Positions 9,280 through 17,580 of a stretch of 64,000 bases of DNA are shown here, piece by piece. Under the pieces are notes generated by a model that saw nothing but the letters and a program-made list of their open reading frames with translations, had not been told where the DNA came from and did no database searches. The stretch comes from Oceanobacillus sp. FSL K6-2867 (GTDB lineage: Bacteria > Bacillota > Bacilli > Bacillales > Amphibacillaceae), in NCBI RefSeq assembly GCF_037963145.1, contig NZ_CP150144.1, positions 2,852,001 through 2,916,000 of the forward strand, in the 5' to 3' direction. A program made the translations under genes and the position numbers. Position 1 is the stretch's first letter. Each line of letters begins with the position of its first letter.

Positions 9280-10812
9280 ATGAGAAAGGTTACAAGTGTT
9301 TTTACAGTTTCGGTTATAATTGCTGTTCTATTTGTTATATGGGGAGGCTTTGCACCTGAAAGCCTCGCATTCATAACAAACGTAATACAAGGATTTCTTC
9401 AAACTCAATTTGGGTGGTTTTACCTTATTTCAACGAGCCTCTTTCTGATTCTTGCGATCTATCTAATATTTTCCCGGTATGGTGATATCAAGCTTGGTAA
9501 AGACGATGAAGAACCGGAGTATAATATAATCAGCTGGTTTGCTATGTTATTTAGTGCAGGAATGGGGATTGGACTTGTTTTCTGGGGAGTAGCCGAACCT
9601 GTCTCACATTATATAAATCCTCCAATCGGAGAGGGAGGAACCGATACTTCGGCCAGTCTTGCACTCCAGTATTCAACGTTTCATTGGGGATTGCATCCCT
9701 GGGGAGTTTTTACTATCATCGCTTTAGCACTAGCATATTTTAAATTCCGAAAAGATGCTCCAGGAACGATCAGTGCTACTTTCTATCCTATATTAGGAGA
9801 TAAAGTAAAAGGCCCCATAGGAAAAACAATTGATATAACCGCTGTCTTTGCAACAATTTTTGGTGTGGCTACTTCTTTAGGGCTTGGCGCTATTCAAATT
9901 AACGGTGGCATATCCCAATTAAACAGCAACATTCCCAATACTTTCGCAGTTCAATTTATCATAATTGCAGTTGTCACCTTATTATTTGTAGCTTCGGCTG
10001 CTTCGGGCATTAACCGTGGTATTCAATATTTGAGTAACACCAATATTATAATAGCAGTCTTATTAATGACTTTTCTGCTCTTTGCAGGCCCAACTAATTT
10101 TTTACTTAACCTTTTCACCACTACATTAGGTTCTTATGTCCAAAACCTTCCAGAAATGAGTTTGAGATTGTCGCCATTTAATAATGATGGCAGCTCTTGG
10201 ATCCAAGGATGGACCATTTTTTATTGGGGATGGTGGATTGCATGGGCGCCTTTTGTGGGAACATTTATTGCTCGTGTGTCCCGAGGAAGAACCATACGTG
10301 AATTTATTATCGGTGTACTAGCTGTTCCAACTATTTTTTCTGCATTATGGATATCAATCCTAGGCGGCTCAGGTATTTATTTAGAAGAGTTTAAGAATAT
10401 TGGTTTAAGCCAAGTTATAGAACAAAATGGCTATGAAGTTGCATTGTTTTCCATGTTATCACACTTTCCATGGAGTACATTTCTGTCAGTCATCGCAATT
10501 ATTTTAATTGGAACATTTTTTATCACATCAGCTGATTCAGCAACCTTTGTACTTGCGATGCAAACAACCAATGGAATGTTAAACCCTCCAAATACAATTA
10601 AAATTACTTGGGGAGTCATTCAATCAGCTATTGCTGCCATTTTATTATGGTCAGGCGGGTTAGAAGCGCTGCAAATGGCATCCATTATTGCTGCTTTCCC
10701 GTTCATATTTATTATTATTTTCATGGCAATATCACTAACGAAATCACTAAAAGAAGAACATAAAAGTACAAAGGTGAAAAAAATACAAAAAAGAAAGAAT
10801 AAGGTTATCTAA
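9280..10812 (+). CDS. BCCT-family transporter (glycine betaine/choline/carnitine)
   Basis: About 510 residues with roughly 12 membrane helices. The BCCT signature is present: W-G-W-W-I-A-W-A-P-F-V-G with F-I-A-R-V-S-R-G-R-T just after it (about residues 317-342). Start is ATG 9280 after AAGAAGGTG; the GTG at 9271 lies inside that box. BCCT proteins import betaines with Na+ or H+, as osmoprotectants or as carbon sources. The short basic cytoplasmic tail lacks the long regulatory extension of osmosensing BetP. Clustering with the Rieske oxygenase and ferredoxin system suggests a nutritional role: supplying betaine to the demethylation pathway. Exact substrate is inferred. Confidence 0.93.
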   Translation: MRKVTSVFTVSVIIAVLFVIWGGFAPESLAFITNVIQGFLQTQFGWFYLISTSLFLILAIYLIFSRYGDIKLGKDDEEPEYNIISWFAMLFSAGMGIGLVFWGVAEPVSHYINPPIGEGGTDTSASLALQYSTFHWGLHPWGVFTIIALALAYFKFRKDAPGTISATFYPILGDKVKGPIGKTIDITAVFATIFGVATSLGLGAIQINGGISQLNSNIPNTFAVQFIIIAVVTLLFVASAASGINRGIQYLSNTNIIIAVLLMTFLLFAGPTNFLLNLFTTTLGSYVQNLPEMSLRLSPFNNDGSSWIQGWTIFYWGWWIAWAPFVGTFIARVSRGRTIREFIIGVLAVPTIFSALWISILGGSGIYLEEFKNIGLSQVIEQNGYEVALFSMLSHFPWSTFLSVIAIILIGTFFITSADSATFVLAMQTTNGMLNPPNTIKITWGVIQSAIAAILLWSGGLEALQMASIIAAFPFIFIIIFMAISLTKSLKEEHKSTKVKKIQKRKNKVI

Positions 10813-10860
10813 CATATTTGGTATCCGTACAAAAGGCTGCAAGTAACGTTATCACCATTA

Positions 10861-10875
10861 TTGGAAGCGCTTTCA
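10861..10875 (+). promoter_or_regulatory. cre site match
   Basis: TTGGAAGCGCTTTCA fits WTGNAANCGNWNNCW fully. It lies just after the BCCT gene and before the terminator at 10956, so its target is unclear. A near match with one mismatch at 11098-11112 lies closer to the pentose operon. Confidence 0.4.
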
Positions 10876-10955
10876 GATGAGAGCAATTATTAGTCGGTGT
10901 TTCCGGTATATATATAGAATAATATTAAGGGAATGCATAAAAGTTTTGCTGATAT

Positions 10956-11003
10956 ACTCCTCTTGAGCAAAGGTAGAAAGTTGCTTAAGGGGGAGTTTTT
11001 TTT
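10956..11003 (+). terminator. Intrinsic terminator
   Basis: An imperfect stem (10956-10970 with 10981-10995) is followed by eight T residues. It would end transcription of the betaine operon after the BCCT gene. The remainder of 10813-11156 holds two cre-like sequences and the LacI operator. Confidence 0.75.
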
Positions 11004-11119
11004 GCGCTGAAAAGGGGAGGATAATTGGCATTTCTGCAACACCAAATACGTATTAAAAGTCCAAGCATTTTAAGTCAAGACCAATCTTGACTAATTTATG
11101 TAAGCGGTTTATGATAATG

Positions 11120-11137
11120 ATAGTAATCGATTACTAT
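11120..11137. promoter_or_regulatory. LacI-type operator O1
   Basis: ATAGTAATCGATTACTAT is a perfect 18-bp palindrome located 20 bases before the mutarotase start. The same core recurs three times in the gap 12640-12957 and, as far as I could see, nowhere else in the window. The LacI-family gene at 11590 is the natural binding protein. Confidence 0.85.
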
Positions 11138-11156
11138 ATAAAGGAGGAAATAGATA

Positions 11157-11567
11157 TTGTTAATTACAGATTGCATCCATCCTAAAATATTGGAAGTTTT
11201 GGCTTCTTGTGGACATGGAGATAAAATCCTAATAGCAGATGGAAATTATCCACTGAATTCTTGTACAAACGACAATACAACAAAAGTCTTTCTTGGTTTA
11301 AAACCAAATTTACCAACAGCAACGGATGTACTAAATACTTTAAATAGTACGGTAAATTTCGAGAAGGCAGAAGTAATGGATCCAGAAAAAGGTGAAGAAC
11401 CTGGGATATTTAAAGAGTTTCATGATATACTGAATGTTGATGAATTGCAGAAGTTGAATCGTTACGAGTTTTATGAAGCAGCTCAGGCAAAGAATATAAT
11501 TCTTGGAATTAACACAGGAGAAATTCGTACTTTTGCAAACATTCTTCTTACTGTAGGAGTAAGATAG
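11157..11567 (+). CDS. RbsD/FucU-family sugar mutarotase
   Basis: A 136-residue RbsD/FucU protein. The N-terminal H-P-K-I-L-E-V-L-A-S-C-G-H-G-D and A-D-G-N-Y-P segments carry the conserved His and Asp of the family, and N-R-Y-E-F-Y near 102-107 matches the FucU-type active site. These enzymes speed interconversion of sugar anomers or pyranose/furanose forms (L-fucose, D-ribose), feeding the right form to the next enzyme. It starts at a TTG (11157) after AAGGAGG, directly below operator O1. With a FucP-type permease and PfkB kinase downstream it probably acts on a pentose or 6-deoxyhexose. Confidence 0.9.
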   Translation: MLITDCIHPKILEVLASCGHGDKILIADGNYPLNSCTNDNTTKVFLGLKPNLPTATDVLNTLNSTVNFEKAEVMDPEKGEEPGIFKEFHDILNVDELQKLNRYEFYEAAQAKNIILGINTGEIRTFANILLTVGVR

Positions 11568-11589
11568 TAACTTTTATGATTTGTAAAGG

Positions 11590-12609
11590 ATGATTTTGGT
11601 GGAGTCTAAAAATGTCACAATGAAAGATATTGCTAAATATACTGGGGTTTCAACTGCAACTGTTTCCAGGGTACTGAATGATAACTATCCTGTAAACATT
11701 GAAACTAAAAAGAAGGTATTAAATGCAATTGAAGAATTAAATTATGAACCAAATTTAGTTGCCAAAAGTTTAAGGTCAAACAAATCAAATTTGGTTGCAA
11801 TTATTGTGGCAGATATTAAAAATTCATACTATGTTAGTATAGCCAAGGAAATTGATAATCATCTTTTTAAAGAAGGATACAGCTTAATAACTTGCAGTAC
11901 AGATGAATCTGTTGAGAAAGAAGAAGAAATTATTCGGTTGCTGCTCAGTCAACAAATTGATGCGATTGCAATATCTCCAAGTGATAGTGAAAAAACAAAT
12001 TTAAATGAGCTTATCGAGAAAAATGTACCAATAGTATTAGTTGATAGAAAAGTAAGTAATGTGCCTATTTCGTATGTTGGAACAAATAACTTTAAAGAAG
12101 CGTACAATTTAACAGAGTACTTAATTAAAAAAGGCCATAGAAATATAGGAATTATTACTGGGAAATTAAATACCAGCACTGGTAAAGAGCGACTTGAAGG
12201 TTTTAAAAGAGCTATGAATGATCATGGTATAACCACTGAAAAGAAATGGATATTAAACGGTGATTTTGAAGAAAAGCAAGCATATGAAATATTTACCCAT
12301 TTTCTAGAAAATAATAATGAATTACCGACCGCTTTGTTTAGCTGTAATAACTTAATGACAAAAGGTGCTATGTTTGCATTCAAAGAGCATAGTATTAAGA
12401 TTCCAGAAGATATCTCATTAGTATCTTTTGGCGAAATGGAAAATCACGAATTTTTCGATACACAGATCACTTGTATTGAACAGGATACTAGTTATATAGG
12501 TGAAAAAGTTGCTGAAATATTATTATCACAACTAATAAACAAACAAGAATCAAAAAATGTGATTGTTGATAGTATACTCATAGAAGGAAACTCGGTAAGA
12601 GAAATCTAA
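11590..12609 (+). CDS. LacI-family transcriptional repressor of the pentose operon
   Basis: About 339 residues: N-terminal LacI helix-turn-helix (M-K-D-I-A-K-Y-T-G-V-S-T-A-T-V-S-R-V-L-N, ending with the hinge helix) and a periplasmic-binding-protein-like sugar domain (about 65-335). The start is uncertain: ATG 11590 overlaps the AAAGGATGA box, so TTG 11596, GTG 11599 or ATG 11620 may be used. It lies between mutarotase and isomerase genes, with one matching palindromic operator upstream and three downstream. That points to local autorepression relieved by the sugar or its phosphate. A terminator-like hairpin follows it. Confidence 0.92.
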   Translation: MILVESKNVTMKDIAKYTGVSTATVSRVLNDNYPVNIETKKKVLNAIEELNYEPNLVAKSLRSNKSNLVAIIVADIKNSYYVSIAKEIDNHLFKEGYSLITCSTDESVEKEEEIIRLLLSQQIDAIAISPSDSEKTNLNELIEKNVPIVLVDRKVSNVPISYVGTNNFKEAYNLTEYLIKKGHRNIGIITGKLNTSTGKERLEGFKRAMNDHGITTEKKWILNGDFEEKQAYEIFTHFLENNNELPTALFSCNNLMTKGAMFAFKEHSIKIPEDISLVSFGEMENHEFFDTQITCIEQDTSYIGEKVAEILLSQLINKQESKNVIVDSILIEGNSVREI

Positions 12610-12617
12610 TTTGATTT

Positions 12618-12640
12618 AAAGGTTATTACTGTAACCTTTT
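12618..12640 (+). terminator. Probable weak terminator after lacI-type gene
   Basis: AAAGGTTA (12618-12625) pairs with TAACCTTT (12632-12639) across a 6-base loop, with a short T-run. The isomerase-kinase-permease genes would then need their own promoter, consistent with three operators in the gap. Confidence 0.5.
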
Positions 12641-12722
12641 CCAACAAAAAGTGTAAGCGGTTGCCTCCTTTGCTACAATAAAAGTCATTCTATTTTAGTA
12701 GCTAAAGGTTAAATCCAAGGTT

Positions 12723-12740
12723 ATAGAAATCGATTACTAT
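12723..12740. promoter_or_regulatory. LacI-type operator O2
   Basis: ATAGAAATCGATTACTAT differs from the perfect palindrome at one base. A cre-like TGTAAGCGGTTGCC sits upstream at 12652. Confidence 0.75.
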
Positions 12741-12793
12741 AACAAAGTAAAATCCATTTCAGGCAGGCTGGAAAGTTAGAATGGTTTAATATA

Positions 12794-12811
12794 ATAGTAA
12801 TCGATTACTAT
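12794..12811. promoter_or_regulatory. LacI-type operator O3
   Basis: ATAGTAATCGATTACTAT, identical to O1. Centre-to-centre distance to O2 is 71 bases and to O4 121 bases, so DNA looping is possible. Confidence 0.82.
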
Positions 12812-12914
12812 AAAGTGGAAAAGCATACTATACAGTTCTAGTGAGCCTTCAATATAGAAAATGATCACTTTAAGAAAAACTATTTTTAAGTAATTAAATG
12901 TTAATTATCATTTA

Positions 12915-12932
12915 GCAGTAATCGATTACTAT
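12915..12932. promoter_or_regulatory. LacI-type operator O4
   Basis: GCAGTAATCGATTACTAT keeps the 14-bp palindromic core AGTAATCGATTACT and lies 30 bases before the isomerase start, well placed to block transcription. Confidence 0.8.
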
Positions 12933-12962
12933 AATAATTTATAACTAAAGAGGAGAATGATC

Positions 12963-13574
12963 ATGAATATAAATATTACCGATATGCTTAGTGAAGTAAT
13001 GGAGTCAGAAATTAAATCCATAATCGAAATAAAAGATAATATTGATTATGCATATGTGAAAGCAGTAGAAAAAATATTTTATTGTAAAGGAAAAATAATA
13101 TTCCTTGGTGTTGGAAAATCCGGACATATAGGAAGAAAGTTAGCAGCGACATTTGCAAGTACTGGGACACCATCGTTTTTTGTTCAAGCAACAGAAGCTA
13201 TTCATGGGGATCTGGGAATGATCGAAAAAAATGATGTTGTGATAGCTATTTCAAATAGTGGAGAAACAAAGGAAGTATTAAGTACACTTCCTTCTATAAA
13301 AATGATTGGTGCAAGCTTAATATCAATTACTGGAAATAACGAATCTACCTTAGCAGAAGCTAGTGATGTGGCTATAGAAGTTAATGTAAAAGGCGAAGCG
13401 GATCCACACAATCTTGCACCTACAAATAGTTCAACGGCAACATTAGTAGTTGGAGATGCTTTAGCGATTACAGTTTCACAAATGAAAGGCTTTAATAAAG
13501 AGGATTTCGGATTATTTCATCCAGGCGGAAGTTTAGGAAAACAATTAATGCAAGCAGGTTTAATCCGACAATAA
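12963..13574 (+). CDS. Single-domain SIS sugar-phosphate isomerase, KdsD/GutQ-like (arabinose 5-phosphate isomerase family)
   Basis: About 203 residues, only the SIS domain; the C-terminal CBS pair of E. coli KdsD and GutQ is missing. The match to KdsD is strong in the active-site parts: G-V-G-K-S-G-H-I-G-R-K, F-A-S-T-G-T-P, E-A-I-H-G-D-L-G-M-I, S-N-S-G-E-T, and the terminal H-P-G-G-S-L-G-K. That family interconverts D-ribulose 5-phosphate and D-arabinose 5-phosphate. Gram-positive cells make no Kdo, so a catabolic role is likely. Start is ATG 12963, eight bases after AGAGGAG; the in-frame ATG at 12957 is too close. A 6-phospho-3-hexuloisomerase is a less likely alternative. Confidence 0.85.
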   Translation: MNINITDMLSEVMESEIKSIIEIKDNIDYAYVKAVEKIFYCKGKIIFLGVGKSGHIGRKLAATFASTGTPSFFVQATEAIHGDLGMIEKNDVVIAISNSGETKEVLSTLPSIKMIGASLISITGNNESTLAEASDVAIEVNVKGEADPHNLAPTNSSTATLVVGDALAITVSQMKGFNKEDFGLFHPGGSLGKQLMQAGLIRQ

Positions 13575-13597
13575 TAGAAGCGAGAGGGACATGACAT

Positions 13598-14521
13598 ATG
13601 AAAAAGATACTAATTATCGGCAGCTTTATGACAGATTTAGTAGTGCAGACATTAAAAGTTCCAGTGGAAGGTGAAACAGTAATTGGAAAATCGTTTAATC
13701 GCTTTACGGGTGGTAAAGGAGCAAACCAGGCGGTAGCTGCGGCAAGACTAGGTGGAGATGTGACAATGATAGGTAAGTTAGGGGAGGATGACTTCGGCAA
13801 AGAACATATTGAATCATTGGATAAAAATAATGTTAATCATCAGTCAGTATTATTCGATTCTCAAACAAGCAGCGGAGTCGGCAATATCCAAATTGATTAT
13901 AACGGAAACAATCGTATTGTTGTAGTACCTGGAGCTAATTTAAAACTTTCAGAGCGAGATATTGAAAAAAATGAAAACGTAATCATGGATTCAGATATTA
14001 TAGTCTTGCAATTGGAAATTCCAATGAAAACAGTTTATAAGTCTATTGATCTTGCAAATAAACATGGAAAAACAATTATTCTAAACCCAGCACCAGCTCA
14101 ATTAATAAAACCTGAATATAGAAGCAAAATTGATTACTTTGTTCCTAATGAAACAGAAGCAAGCCTTTTAAGCAATATTGAGGTAAATGGTCTGGAAACA
14201 GCAGAACAAGCTGCAGAGATATTGCTTGAGCAAGGTTATAAGAATGTCATTATCACGTTGGGAGATAAAGGGGTTATTTTTAAAAATCAAGACCAATTCA
14301 AATATGTGGAAGCACATCGTGTGAAAGCAGTCGACACTACTGCAGCTGGTGATTCATTTATTGGCAGCTTCGCTTACGGCTTATCAAAAGGTATGGAGAT
14401 TGAACAAACCTTAAATATAGCAGTTGCTGCCTCAGCAATAACAGTTACAAAACTTGGTGCACAGCCTTCTTTGCCAGAGATTAAAGAAGTAAATGAACAA
14501 TTGTTAGTTCCACAACAATAA
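13598..14521 (+). CDS. PfkB-family sugar kinase (ribokinase-like)
   Basis: A 307-residue ribokinase-type PfkB protein. The N-terminal signature G-G-K-G-A-N-Q-A-V-A-A-A-R-L-G-G (about 39-54) and the C-terminal D-T-T-A-A-G-D-S-F (about 247-255, catalytic Asp, with Ala where most have Gly) are present. It phosphorylates a pentose at O5 with ATP. It lies 23 bases after the isomerase, in one operon. Ribokinase is the closest named family, but the KdsD-like isomerase next to it would have no place in ribose breakdown, so D-arabinose is a good candidate substrate. Confidence 0.9.
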   Translation: MKKILIIGSFMTDLVVQTLKVPVEGETVIGKSFNRFTGGKGANQAVAAARLGGDVTMIGKLGEDDFGKEHIESLDKNNVNHQSVLFDSQTSSGVGNIQIDYNGNNRIVVVPGANLKLSERDIEKNENVIMDSDIIVLQLEIPMKTVYKSIDLANKHGKTIILNPAPAQLIKPEYRSKIDYFVPNETEASLLSNIEVNGLETAEQAAEILLEQGYKNVIITLGDKGVIFKNQDQFKYVEAHRVKAVDTTAAGDSFIGSFAYGLSKGMEIEQTLNIAVAASAITVTKLGAQPSLPEIKEVNEQLLVPQQ

Positions 14522-14537
14522 GCGGGAGGGAAATATA

Positions 14538-15860
14538 ATGAAAAAGAAACTAATTCAGTACTCTGATGGATATTTAAACCGCGTACCGATTTTACAGTTT
14601 ATATTAGTCACCTTGCTATTTCCACTTTGGGGTGCAGCCGCAAGCTTAAATGAAATTTTAATAACTCAGTTTAAAGTAGTCTTTGAATTAAGTGATTTTG
14701 CTACAGCATTTGTACAAAGTGCTTTTTACGGGGGATATTTTTTAATAGCAATCCCAGCTGCAACGGTTATTAAAAAGACAAGCTATCGTGTGGCAATCAT
14801 CATTGGGCTGCTGCTTTACATTATAGGATGTTATTTATTCTTTCCTGCTTCAAATATGGCAACCTACGGAATGTTTCTAGTAGCTATATTTGGTATTGCA
14901 ATTGGTTTGAGTTTCTTAGAAACGTCTGCTAATACGTACGCCACTATGTTGGGGCCAAAAGAAAGTGCTACAAGACGCATCAACTTATCTCAATTATTTA
15001 ACCCAATTGGTAATATCGTTGGAATCATACTTGGTAAGTATTTTGTGTTCACAGACGGAGCTAGTCTCGAATCACAACTAGCAGGGATGACTCCAGCAGA
15101 AGCTGAGGTATTCAGTCAGGAGATGCTGCAGCGTACATTAGTCCCTTATCAATTTATTTTGATTATTTTACTGGTTGTGCTGCTCATGTTCCTTTTTGTT
15201 AAATTTCCAAAAACAAAACCTGAAACATCAAAAAATGTAAAAAACAAAGTTAATCTAGGGGAAACTTTAAAGTATCTTTCGAAGAACAACCCATTCAAAA
15301 AAGGGATTCTGGCACAATTTATTTATATGGCATTACAAACAACTGTATGGTCTTTCACTATTCGGTTAGCACTGGAAATTAACCCAAATATTAATGAACG
15401 CTTTGCTTCTAATTTTATGATATATAGCTTTGTCGCATTTTTTGTTGGCAGATTAATCGCAAATGTTCTAATGACTAAATTCAAACCTACATTTGTGTTA
15501 ACAATATACGGTATTATTGGGGTAGCTGCATTAACTTATACAGCGTTTGTACCGAATATGACTGCTGTGTACGGTGCTATCTTTGTAAGCGTTTTATTTG
15601 GGCCTTGCTGGCCAACGATTTATGGCAGAACGTTGGAAACAGTTGATGACAAATACCGTGAAACAGCAGGTGCAATACTGGTTATGGCGATTATCGGCGG
15701 AGCTGTAGGTCCGGTAGTTCAAGGATTTTTCTCTGACATGTTTGGTTCCTTACAGTTATCATTTATTATCCCGATGCTATTCTTCCTATATCTGGCCATT
15801 TATTTCTTGAGTGAAAATAAAAATGATAGTCATGTAAAAGAAGAGTCTAAAATTGCTTAA
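14538..15860 (+). CDS. FucP-type sugar:H+ symporter (MFS)
   Basis: A 440-residue MFS permease with about 12 helices and clear FucP features: L-L-F-P-L-W-G-A-A-A-S-L-N near the start, S-A-F-Y-G-G-Y-F in helix 2, and F-L-E-T-S-A-N-T-Y-A in helix 4 with the conserved Glu. FucP of E. coli carries L-fucose, L-galactose and D-arabinose with protons. It is the last gene of the pentose operon, 16 bases after the kinase, and is followed by a strong terminator. No PTS or ABC importer accompanies the operon, so free sugar enters and the PfkB kinase must phosphorylate it. Confidence 0.92.
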   Translation: MKKKLIQYSDGYLNRVPILQFILVTLLFPLWGAAASLNEILITQFKVVFELSDFATAFVQSAFYGGYFLIAIPAATVIKKTSYRVAIIIGLLLYIIGCYLFFPASNMATYGMFLVAIFGIAIGLSFLETSANTYATMLGPKESATRRINLSQLFNPIGNIVGIILGKYFVFTDGASLESQLAGMTPAEAEVFSQEMLQRTLVPYQFILIILLVVLLMFLFVKFPKTKPETSKNVKNKVNLGETLKYLSKNNPFKKGILAQFIYMALQTTVWSFTIRLALEINPNINERFASNFMIYSFVAFFVGRLIANVLMTKFKPTFVLTIYGIIGVAALTYTAFVPNMTAVYGAIFVSVLFGPCWPTIYGRTLETVDDKYRETAGAILVMAIIGGAVGPVVQGFFSDMFGSLQLSFIIPMLFFLYLAIYFLSENKNDSHVKEESKIA

Positions 15861-15873
15861 TTATAATGGGTTT

Positions 15874-15908
15874 GAGCTGTTAGTATGACATACTGACAGC
15901 TCTTTTTT
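15874..15908 (+). terminator. Intrinsic terminator of the pentose operon
   Basis: GAGCTGT (15874-15880) pairs with ACAGCTC (15896-15902), with further pairing of AGTA/TACT inside, and is followed by six T residues. Confidence 0.88.
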
Positions 15909-16043
15909 CAGTTACATTAAATAGTCAATGACACGTAATTCATTAACCAAGAATAGTGAATTTATTATATTTTAATTTAATCTTTATCACAGTCAATTTT
16001 GTATAAACTTACAATTATCTGCAAAAATCAACATAATATGTAG

Positions 16044-16072
16044 TTGACAATCTAATTTTTCCACTCTATAAT
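16044..16072 (+). promoter_or_regulatory. SigA promoter of the glucitol-type PTS operon
   Basis: TTGACA (16044-16049), 17-base spacer, TATAAT (16067-16072): a full consensus promoter for the operon starting at 16231, giving a leader of about 150 bases. Confidence 0.88.
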
Positions 16073-16085
16073 GAAAGCGTATTCT
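16071..16085 (+). promoter_or_regulatory. cre site overlapping the -10 box and start point
   Basis: ATGAAAGCGTATTCT matches WTGNAANCGNWNNCW at every position and overlaps the end of the TATAAT box, so CcpA bound here should block transcription. Confidence 0.8.
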
Positions 16086-16103
16086 AACAAACGACACATA
16101 TTG

Positions 16104-16153
16104 TAACATATGTTATAAAATTTAACTTTATTTACAATCTGTAACAATTGTTA
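16104..16153. promoter_or_regulatory. Two palindromes in the leader, possible SorC/GutM operators
   Basis: TAACATATGTTA (16104-16115) and TAACAATTGTTA (16142-16153) are perfect 12-bp palindromes 38 bases apart. The core AACAATTGTT recurs at 24663-24672 upstream of the galactitol-type IIC gene. One of the two SorC regulators is a likely ligand; this is inference. Confidence 0.5.
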
Positions 16154-16230
16154 ATAAGAAATAATCTATTATTTAAGCAAACTTATCTTGTATGCGCTTT
16201 TATTTCAGAAGATTCCGAGGAGGATTTATA

Positions 16231-17490
16231 ATGTCAATTTATCATGAACTTCAATTAAGAGAACGAGAAAATAATCCAATCAAAGTAGGGGTTATAGGTG
16301 CCGGCCAAATGGGATTTGGTCTTATCACACAAATATCCCGTATTCCAGGAATGATTGTTGGTGGCGTTTCAGACGTTAACGTTGAAAGAGCTCAAAAAGC
16401 GGTTGATTATTATCAATCTCAGGAAAATAAAAAAGTGAATACATTGGTATCTACTGATTACCGAGAAGTAATCCAGTCCTCGAATGTGGAAGTAGTTGTA
16501 GATGCTACTGGAGTACCTGAAGTTGGAGCAAACATTTCATTAGAAGCATTAAACTCAAGAAAACATCTTGTATTACTGAATGTAGAGGTTGATATAACAA
16601 TAGGTTCCTATATGAATTCATTATTTAAAAATGCTGGATTAGTATATTCAGGATCTGCTGGAGATGAGCCAGCTGCAATCGTTGAATTATATGAATTTGC
16701 CAAAACGATGGGAATGGAAGTTGTTGTTGCTGGTAAGGGGAAAAACAATGCATTGAAGACAACTGCTAACCCAGATACTGCAGCAGCAGAGGCAAAGGCT
16801 AAAAACATGAGTCCGCATATGTTAGCGGCATTCCAGGATGGAACCAAAACGATGGCTGAAATGAACTTATTAAGTAATGCAATCGGTTTAGTGCCAGATA
16901 AAGTAGGAATGCATGGTGTGGACGCTACGCTGGACGATGTTGCACAAAAACTGGACTTAAAGGAAAACGGCGGCGTTTTGAACAGCTTAGGTGTAGTAGA
17001 ATATGTTAACGGTTTAGCACCAGGTGTGTTCGTAATCGTAAAAAGTGACTTAGAGCCTGTTGATGAAGAACTTCGCTATTTATTAAAAGTAGATAAAAGT
17101 CATGGAAATCATTATACATTATATCGTCCATATCATTTAGCTAGTTTAGAAACACCAGTTACAATTGCGAAAGCTGTCCTGCATCATGATACTTCTATTC
17201 ATCCGCTAGGAGCACCAATCTCTGAAACTGTAACGGTTGCAAAACGAGATATTAAAGCAGGCGAAACTCTGGATGGCATTGGTGGTTATTCTGTTAGAGG
17301 AGTCCTGGAAACACATCAGGATATGGAGGTGAATGGTCATATCCCTATTGGTCTAATTAGCGGTAAAGTTGTAGTTAAAAAGGATATTAAAGAAGGGCAA
17401 TTTTTAACACATGATGATGTAGAGCTTGACCCTTCAACAACAGTTTGGAAATTAAGAGCTTTGCAGGATCATATGTTTCGAGTTAAATAG
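16231..17490 (+). CDS. NAD(P)-binding oxidoreductase with SAF domain, sugar-alcohol operon
   Basis: About 419 residues from ATG 16231 after GAGGAGG; longer frames upstream lack a ribosome site. An N-terminal homoserine-dehydrogenase-like Rossmann fold starts with G-V-I-G-A-G-Q-M-G (about residues 21-29). A C-terminal SAF domain (about 345-410) resembles those of sugar-acid dehydratases and antifreeze-like proteins. Its place at the head of a glucitol-type PTS operon suggests it acts on the imported polyol phosphate or an oxidised product. I know no experimentally fixed reaction for it, so the function stays open: dehydrogenase, epimerase or aldolase-like steps are all possible. Confidence 0.82.
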   Translation: MSIYHELQLRERENNPIKVGVIGAGQMGFGLITQISRIPGMIVGGVSDVNVERAQKAVDYYQSQENKKVNTLVSTDYREVIQSSNVEVVVDATGVPEVGANISLEALNSRKHLVLLNVEVDITIGSYMNSLFKNAGLVYSGSAGDEPAAIVELYEFAKTMGMEVVVAGKGKNNALKTTANPDTAAAEAKAKNMSPHMLAAFQDGTKTMAEMNLLSNAIGLVPDKVGMHGVDATLDDVAQKLDLKENGGVLNSLGVVEYVNGLAPGVFVIVKSDLEPVDEELRYLLKVDKSHGNHYTLYRPYHLASLETPVTIAKAVLHHDTSIHPLGAPISETVTVAKRDIKAGETLDGIGGYSVRGVLETHQDMEVNGHIPIGLISGKVVVKKDIKEGQFLTHDDVELDPSTTVWKLRALQDHMFRVK

Positions 17491-17580
17491 ATTGCGATTG
17501 CCTGGATGAACTCAATATTGGCTAGTCGATGTCAGGAAATGATTAAATAACAAGTCAACAGATAATAGGAGGAGAAATCT

